A stretch of DNA of 64,000 bases from Pisaster brevispinus (taxonomy: Eukaryota; Echinodermata; Asteroidea; Forcipulatida; Asteriidae), in the NCBI GenBank assembly GCA_023634235.1, contig JAMKCF010000018.1:6894768-6958767 (forward strand). The letters run 5' to 3'. Under the pieces are notes generated by a model. That model did no database searches. It saw only the letters and a list, made by a program, of their open reading frames with translations, and was not told where the DNA came from. A program made the translations under genes and the position numbers. Position 1 is the first letter of the stretch, and each line of letters starts with the position of its first letter. Of the stretch, positions 59,032 through 64,000 are shown piece after piece.

Positions 59032-61044
59032 CTAGAGATTGAGAGTTTGTGTACAAACTCACGGTGTTCGGCTTGAACGTAGTGACTGCGTAGTTGAAAA
59101 TAAGTTCACTATTGCGCGCAGGTATTTTGTCTCCTTGTGCTGTGCTGACGGGCAAAATACTTACTTGTAGCTTTTGTTAATCTTTATGCAAGATCATAGC
59201 ATGAAGGTTTGTCATATGAAACTTCAACTTCCGGTTTTGACAGGAACTAAAGGTCAACTGAGGTCACACTTTGTACAAGATATCTAGAATTGCCAAAAAG
59301 CTTTCATTATTTTCAAAAAATTGCATTATTTTCACAAAAAAGACTGCATCACAAATTTCAAGTTTCAACAACGTAAAAAGTTATATTTACGCATTTTATT
59401 AGTAGTATACAAGCAGGGTTCTCCACAGGGTTCTCCACAGGGTGAACAATGTACAATAATAATATCTCTCATGATAGCGCGGGGTCGACTTAATTATTGA
59501 GTCTTGGAGACAAGTTTCGTTCATCGACTAAAAATGTAGTCAGGATGCCCTGCGACACAGAGAAAAATGCACGCGAAATGCCGTTACGAAACAGCCGACT
59601 TCTGGGTACCAGTCGCTGCACACTATTAACGGTGGCTTGTGCATGTATACAGTCGTGATTCTGTTGCGCGGGCGCTCGACGATTTTGTCCGGGCGCTACA
59701 TTTTTTGAACGGGCGCATTTGGTATTTTGAGAATTTTGGACGGACGCTGTTTTTTAGTACGCATGGTATGTGAGACAGATGTAGGGAAATCTCAGAAGTT
59801 TGTGTACGCAATATAGCAAGATCACTAGCATTAATAACTACATACACACTTGTTATAAATTATTGCAATTACATCGTTGAAGAAGCTTACTACGAGAAAA
59901 TAATGAGTAATGAAAAATTTAAAAAAAGCCTCATGTCATTTCAAAAATGCCCGGACGCAAATCTATAACTTTCATTCTCATGGCCTAATGATTATTAATG
60001 TACCACGTTTCATTTATAAGATACACATTTTTATATGTGCAAACTTACACTTCCGGTTTGGACCGGAAGTGAAGGTCAAATGGGGTCACACATTGTAAAC
60101 ATTTGTAGAATCGTCTAAGGGTTTTAAAATCACGTAATTATATTAACAAAAACATTTAAGTAAATGAGATACGATTTTGAACTCACAAAATTTCAACTTC
60201 CGGTTTCGACCGGAAGTAAAGGTCAAATGGGGTCATACTGTGTGTAAGAAGTGTTTTATACCTCAAGAGCTTTTATATGGTACAATTATCATGTATGTAG
60301 CATATATGGTTCTTGAGATATGATTATTTTAACATAAAACTTCAATTTAATGTAATGACGTCATCGATGACGTCATCATTCCAAAAATTGTTTTTTGTCA
60401 TGTACACATTGTGGTCTAGGTAATTGGTAAGTTTCAAGTCGGTACAAGCTTTAGTTTTGGAGATAGCAAAATAAATTTTTTTTCGACCTCGTCTACGATT
60501 TTCGTTGTGACGTAGCTATGACGTCACGTATTATATTTCTAGAATGCTCGTAAGCTAAACAAAATATTACTCATTAAAAGTTTTTTCATATTTTGCTTCA
60601 CTTAGGCTCCAGAGCCCCAAATAACATAATTTGTACCTTTAACTTCCGGTTTCGACCGGAAGTAAATGTCAAATGAGGTCACAATTTGCATACAATTTGT
60701 ACAACGTTACAAGACCATTCATATGCATTAAAGATCTTGTATGTAGCATCTATGGTTCTCAAGATATGAAATTTTCAAATTATTTAAGGTTTTTTAACGT
60801 AATGACGTCATCAATGACGTCATTATTCCAAAAAAGTTGCGGTTTCATCTACTCACTAAGATCTTTAAACATGGTAAGTTTCAAGTTTCAAATCATTTTC
60901 ACTATTGAGTTAATCGACCGACAATTTTCGAAGGAAGAAGACGACGAAAAAAAAGAAAAAGAAACGGAACAATTACAATAGTTGTTCGGCTGGCGGCCGA
61001 ACACCTAATAAGAGGTGTTCCGGGCTGAATGCCCGAACACCTAA
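59032..61044 (+). repeat. Array unit 23, type E, last unit
   Basis: Direct copy of unit 22 with few changes. Ends with two short hairpins, 60980-61006 (GTTCGGC/GCCGAAC) and 61012-61042 (GTTCCGGGC/GCCCGAAC). No further CTAGA start follows, so the array ends here. Confidence 0.9.
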
Positions 61045-61172
61045 TGATATATTCAAAATTGTTGGGTCGGTGATTATTTAGTGGGGTAGCTTCTTGTAGA
61101 ATTGTTTTTTTTAGTTGACACAGCACTATGTTTAATATTGGGCATAGTGTTGAGATCCTCATGTTAGCTGCC

Positions 61173-61831
61173 TTAAACAATAAAATCCTCTGGTTGAGGA
61201 GATAAGGGATTGACTGGTAATCTTTGTTCTTGGTCTTCAATGGTAACAAAAGAGGAAGGCTCTGGTGCATCCTCATCACAAACAGATGACGGAACGTGTG
61301 AGAACAAGGGAACTATGCTTGTACGGAGGTTTTCAATGTCTACGCCTTGTGACAAGTCAGTGTTGTCGCTTAAAATTTGGTAGAGCGGAACGTCTTCAAG
61401 ATCAACAACAACGCAGTCGGGCTTCTGTGGAGCAGGAGCAGGTACAAAGTTATTGTGAAGGTGGCATGGTGAACTTTCCTCGAAGTGCTGAAAGCAGAGA
61501 AAGCACTGACAGGTTATACAAGCTGCCCATACTTCTGAAGTGCAGTTTACTGTTTCACAACAGGGAGTATCTTCATGCTGCTTTTGTAATGTCTCAAATA
61601 CGCGAGAGAGGGGTATGTTAATTGTCGTCGTCTTCGTGAAGTTCATCTTCACTGCTGTAGACGTCACCTTCGAATGCAATGACTTTTGCCTTCCACCATT
61701 TGTTTTGTGGCTTCCACCACATTTTAACAATGCATCCCTTTTTGAGGACATCGCTTGATTCTGCTCGCAATTCCTCCACCTTGACTACATTGGTCAAACC
61801 ATCCTCCCATTCACCAAAACGTCAGATCCTG
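61173..61831 (-). pseudogene. Broken host gene with Tudor-like and Cys/His-rich parts
   Basis: Minus strand. One frame (about 61805 down to 61620) reads an acidic-flanked GCIVKMWWKPQNKWWKAKV, which looks like a small SH3/Tudor-type barrel, and stops. A second frame, open from 61751 to 61173, has a C-rich stretch (CCETVNCTSEVWAACITCQC, then CFQHF and CHLH) that looks zinc-binding, followed by an acidic, Pro-rich tail. The conserved-looking parts lie in different frames, overlapping near 61630, so there is a frameshift or an unrecognised tiny intron. An acceptor-like CCCAG lies near 61831. Family not identified. Confidence 0.45.
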
Positions 61832-62508
61832 GGCTGGGGTAGGTTATTCTAAGTAACAAAAAGAACATGTGAACATTTCAAGATAAGTCAAAAGCATTCA
61901 GACATTCTGTCAACTATCTTGCACTAAGTGTACTTTATCGAATATTGAATATTGAATGGATTTGAAAATGATGTTCATGAAAATTGCTTGATTAAGTGCC
62001 AATATAATTTTTTTTTGTAATTAAAACTTTGCATGACCAACATTTACGAATAGTTATGCAAACCAGTAACTTTCACATTTGAACATACTGAAGTAATATG
62101 TATAGCTAGAAAGTCTCACTCTCCTATAAGGTGACACCCACATAAAAAAATAACTAAATCATTAACCACAAAATAGGCCTACTGGCAGAGGACAGTATAG
62201 ACTAAGGGTCTCTTAAAAGTTTTATATTTGCAACATAATCTCATTTGATTGGGGGAAAATAGGTTATATCAACAAAACTTAATATTTAAGAGCCAGATTA
62301 TAGCCTTCTACGACACTAGAAAGCAAAAGCTATTTAAATTAGTGTTAACTTGAACGTTGTGTGTGACTGTTAACTTGCCTATATGTATAACGTTATGGCC
62401 AGGTGTTTGACCTTTATTAAAGTAGTACAGCGCCAGTGTGTACTTTTTCAAACACGAACACAAGGTAATTTTTATTGATTGTGGCAAAAAAATAAAAATT
62501 AAAAAAAA
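61832..62508. other. Unannotated AT-rich stretch
   Basis: Possibly intron of the gene above; nothing recognisable. Confidence 0.4.
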
Positions 62509-62606
62509 CTAGAGCTTTAGTGTTTGTTGAAACAAACACTAGGTGTTCGGGTATCGTCGGTGTCAGTGTAATTGTGTTGATGTCAGAACATTTGAATCGA
62601 TGAAAA
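62509..62606 (+). repeat. Solitary start of a type D unit
   Basis: After an A-tract: CTAGAGCTTTAG, hairpin TAGTGTTTGT-TGAA-ACAAACACTA, GGTGTTCGGGTATCGTCGG and about 50 bp matching 32825-32875, then unrelated sequence. The D start therefore exists outside the array. Confidence 0.8.
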
Positions 62607-62999
62607 AGAAATTAAAATGAAAATTTCTTACGTTAATACCCAAGTTTACCAAGAAGTAAGTGCTAACGCCACTACTTAATGGATTGAGCTCTACAAGCCC
62701 CTTTCTAATTAACCATATACAGTGTATAACGTTTTTCATGTAAATATTAATAAACTTAACTGATAGTAGGCCTACACTGAATTTAACTTTCGTTTGGACA
62801 GGAAGCCTGATTAAATGATGTAAATAACACTCAGTTATACCATAGAGAAAGGATACACACAAAAGTGCGCATGCTTAAAAATCATGATAGATATGTTTTG
62901 AAGATTTTTGTTATGTGAAAACTGATGACGTCATTATGAAGTTAGAAAAGTTGTTATCAAGACATAGGTATTTAAATATGCTCCAAGTGAAAAACGAAG
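62607..62999. other. Unannotated stretch
   Basis: AT-rich; contains one GATGACGTCAT at about 62924 but no other part of the array module. Confidence 0.4.
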
Positions 63000-64000
63000 G
63001 GTCCATTGTCATTTCATAGTCATATAGAGGAACATTTCCCCCATCCCCTTCTTCTTGGCTGCAGATCTTGAAACGAGCATTTGAATTACTCACAAGTACA
63101 ATTATTATGTATGCCACTCACTAAAGTTTATTGATTTTTCAATGGAAATTGTTTCTTTATTGATTATTAAATCCGACTATGCAAATCATGTTGACATTAT
63201 TAAGTTACAATTCTTAAAAGTTTTAACAGGTTTTCAAACACTGTGATTTGGCTTCTCATTATGTATCGGTGCATGATACTTTGATTGTTCAATACACATT
63301 TACTGATGATGATGTCGTCAAAATAAGTCGAACATGGTATGAGCTATTGGTTTTTAGTCTTCATACAGAACGGTTTGTTAAATTTATAATATTGAAAGAA
63401 AAGACACTTGTTTTTAATAATTTTGTAAGAGAAAGGCAAGTCATGAAGACGGCAAGTTTAAGCCTCTAGTGAATTTTGACTAATAAAATGTTATTAATGA
63501 GTTAATAACTATTTCTACCGGTAGGGTGCATCATATACTCAGCAAGGAATTAGGGAATAGAACACAACGAGTATGAAATCTTTCACTGGAGACCATTCGG
63601 GTACTGGATGATTTGTAAATTCTGAAGAAGAAAAAAACAATTATAAACAAAGTATGACTCAAAGCAAACTAAGTCAAGCTGAAACTGCTGAAATAAATAA
63701 AATTCGAGTCTTACAACATTTCATGATTACATACTACTAATAATAATTTATTGAATTTATATTGCGCTCTTTCCAGGACCAACCTGTTCGAGGGCGCATA
63801 TTAACAATACAACATATCAGAGTAAGGAAAATACGCAAGAAAAAGATAGTGGAAGGTGCACATCCTGTTTTTGATGTGAACGACTTATAAACGAAACCTT
63901 ATTAGTGGAAACTTTATCGAAGGGTTTTCAAATAGTTATGTCATAATACAAAGTTGACGGAAAACATTCATCGGTCTGACCATTGTCTGACTTAAGTGAC
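63000..64000. repeat. Right copy of the window-end duplication
   Basis: Diverged direct copy of 1-1480, matching blocks in the same order; probably continues past the window. It lacks about 600 bp present in the left copy (roughly 650-1260). Confidence 0.7.
63737..63855. mobile_element. Short insertion with ATTTATATTGCGC motif
   Basis: An extra segment relative to the left copy, starting TAATAATAATTTATTG and holding TTTATATTGCGCTCTTTCC, a motif common in dispersed short repeats of marine invertebrates. Ends are not exact. Confidence 0.45.

Larger units (their letters stand above)
25890..61044 (+). repeat. 35-kb hierarchical tandem array
   Basis: About 23 head-to-tail units, most of 1.3-2.05 kb and one truncated to 0.7 kb. 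Each begins CTAGA(C/G) after an A-rich tail, then a short hairpin and AGGTGTTCGG. Five unit types (A-E) share the start and an end block, GCGGACAATCGACGGCGAG-AAGAAG-A(n) in most, but differ in the middle. Internal modules repeat the ETS-like/DR4/CRE order of sites. Open frames are short, repeated and not supported as genes. Units are all in one direction, and some neighbours are nearly identical. Confidence 0.9.

Noticed and set aside
25890..61044. Helitron or Helentron array
   Set aside because: Terminal hairpins, CTAG and head-to-tail tandem copies would fit, but no HUH/helicase gene, no consistent TC start and no AT target could be shown, so I do not assign it.
25890..61044. SINE or LINE tail array, because of A-tracts at unit ends
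   Set aside because: No RNA polymerase III boxes or reverse-transcriptase gene in the units, and A-tracts also separate the short hairpins, which are too small to be retrotransposons on their own.

Overview
The window is eukaryotic, intron-bearing, AT-rich and almost entirely non-coding and repetitive. GT-AG introns, an animal-type nucleotide-diphospho-sugar transferase gene, L2/CR1-like and other non-LTR retrotransposon fragments, a hAT element and a Polinton-type DNA polymerase B fragment suggest a marine invertebrate. A deuterostome such as an echinoderm is my guess, but the sequence alone does not settle the species.

Layout. 1-1480 is non-coding and is a diverged direct copy of 63000-64000, so the two window ends are paralogous. 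1545-3530 is an old stand-alone copy of the repeat family that later fills 25890-61044; it ends in five short hairpins. 3540-8165 holds a TGGGTAA-rich stretch, a 103-bp tandem repeat and a 1.4-kb fold-back element. 8166-19110 is one gene: a two-exon type II membrane glycosyltransferase whose 10-kb intron carries an 8.7-kb palindromic Polinton-like element (8567-17254) flanked by a 6-bp target duplication. 19110-25890 is a transposon graveyard: two reverse-transcriptase fragments on the minus strand, a minisatellite, a MITE, and an L2/CR1-like element split by a 1170-bp hAT element with a perfect 8-bp target duplication. 25890-61044 is a 35-kb hierarchical tandem array of about 23 units (most 1.3-2.05 kb; one truncated to 0.7 kb). 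61173-61831 is a probable broken host gene on the minus strand.

The Polinton-like element is an inverted duplication of one end of a larger element. Each roughly 3.5-kb arm holds, from the outside in, a dense cluster of about 15 short hairpins, a set of subterminal direct repeats, a small unknown gene, and the first part of a three-exon polymerase gene with two C2H2 zinc fingers. The 911-bp unique centre holds the start of the exonuclease domain, and the polymerase then stops at the fold-back point. No integrase, palm domain or capsid gene is present, so it is non-autonomous. The arms have since decayed separately: a frameshift and an 854-bp MITE in the left arm, loss of a zinc-finger cysteine in the right.

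The array is the other striking item. Every unit starts with an A-tract, then CTAGA, a 7-11 bp hairpin and AGGTGTTCGG. The hairpin stem differs between unit types by paired changes that keep it closed, while what follows differs completely. Many units end in one to five short hairpins that contain the same AGGTGTTC core. Inside the units a module recurs with a fixed order of sites: an inverted ETS-like pair, a nuclear-receptor-like DR4 and one or two CRE palindromes. I know of no named element with this structure; a rolling-circle or hairpin-recognising transposon is one possible explanation but is not shown.
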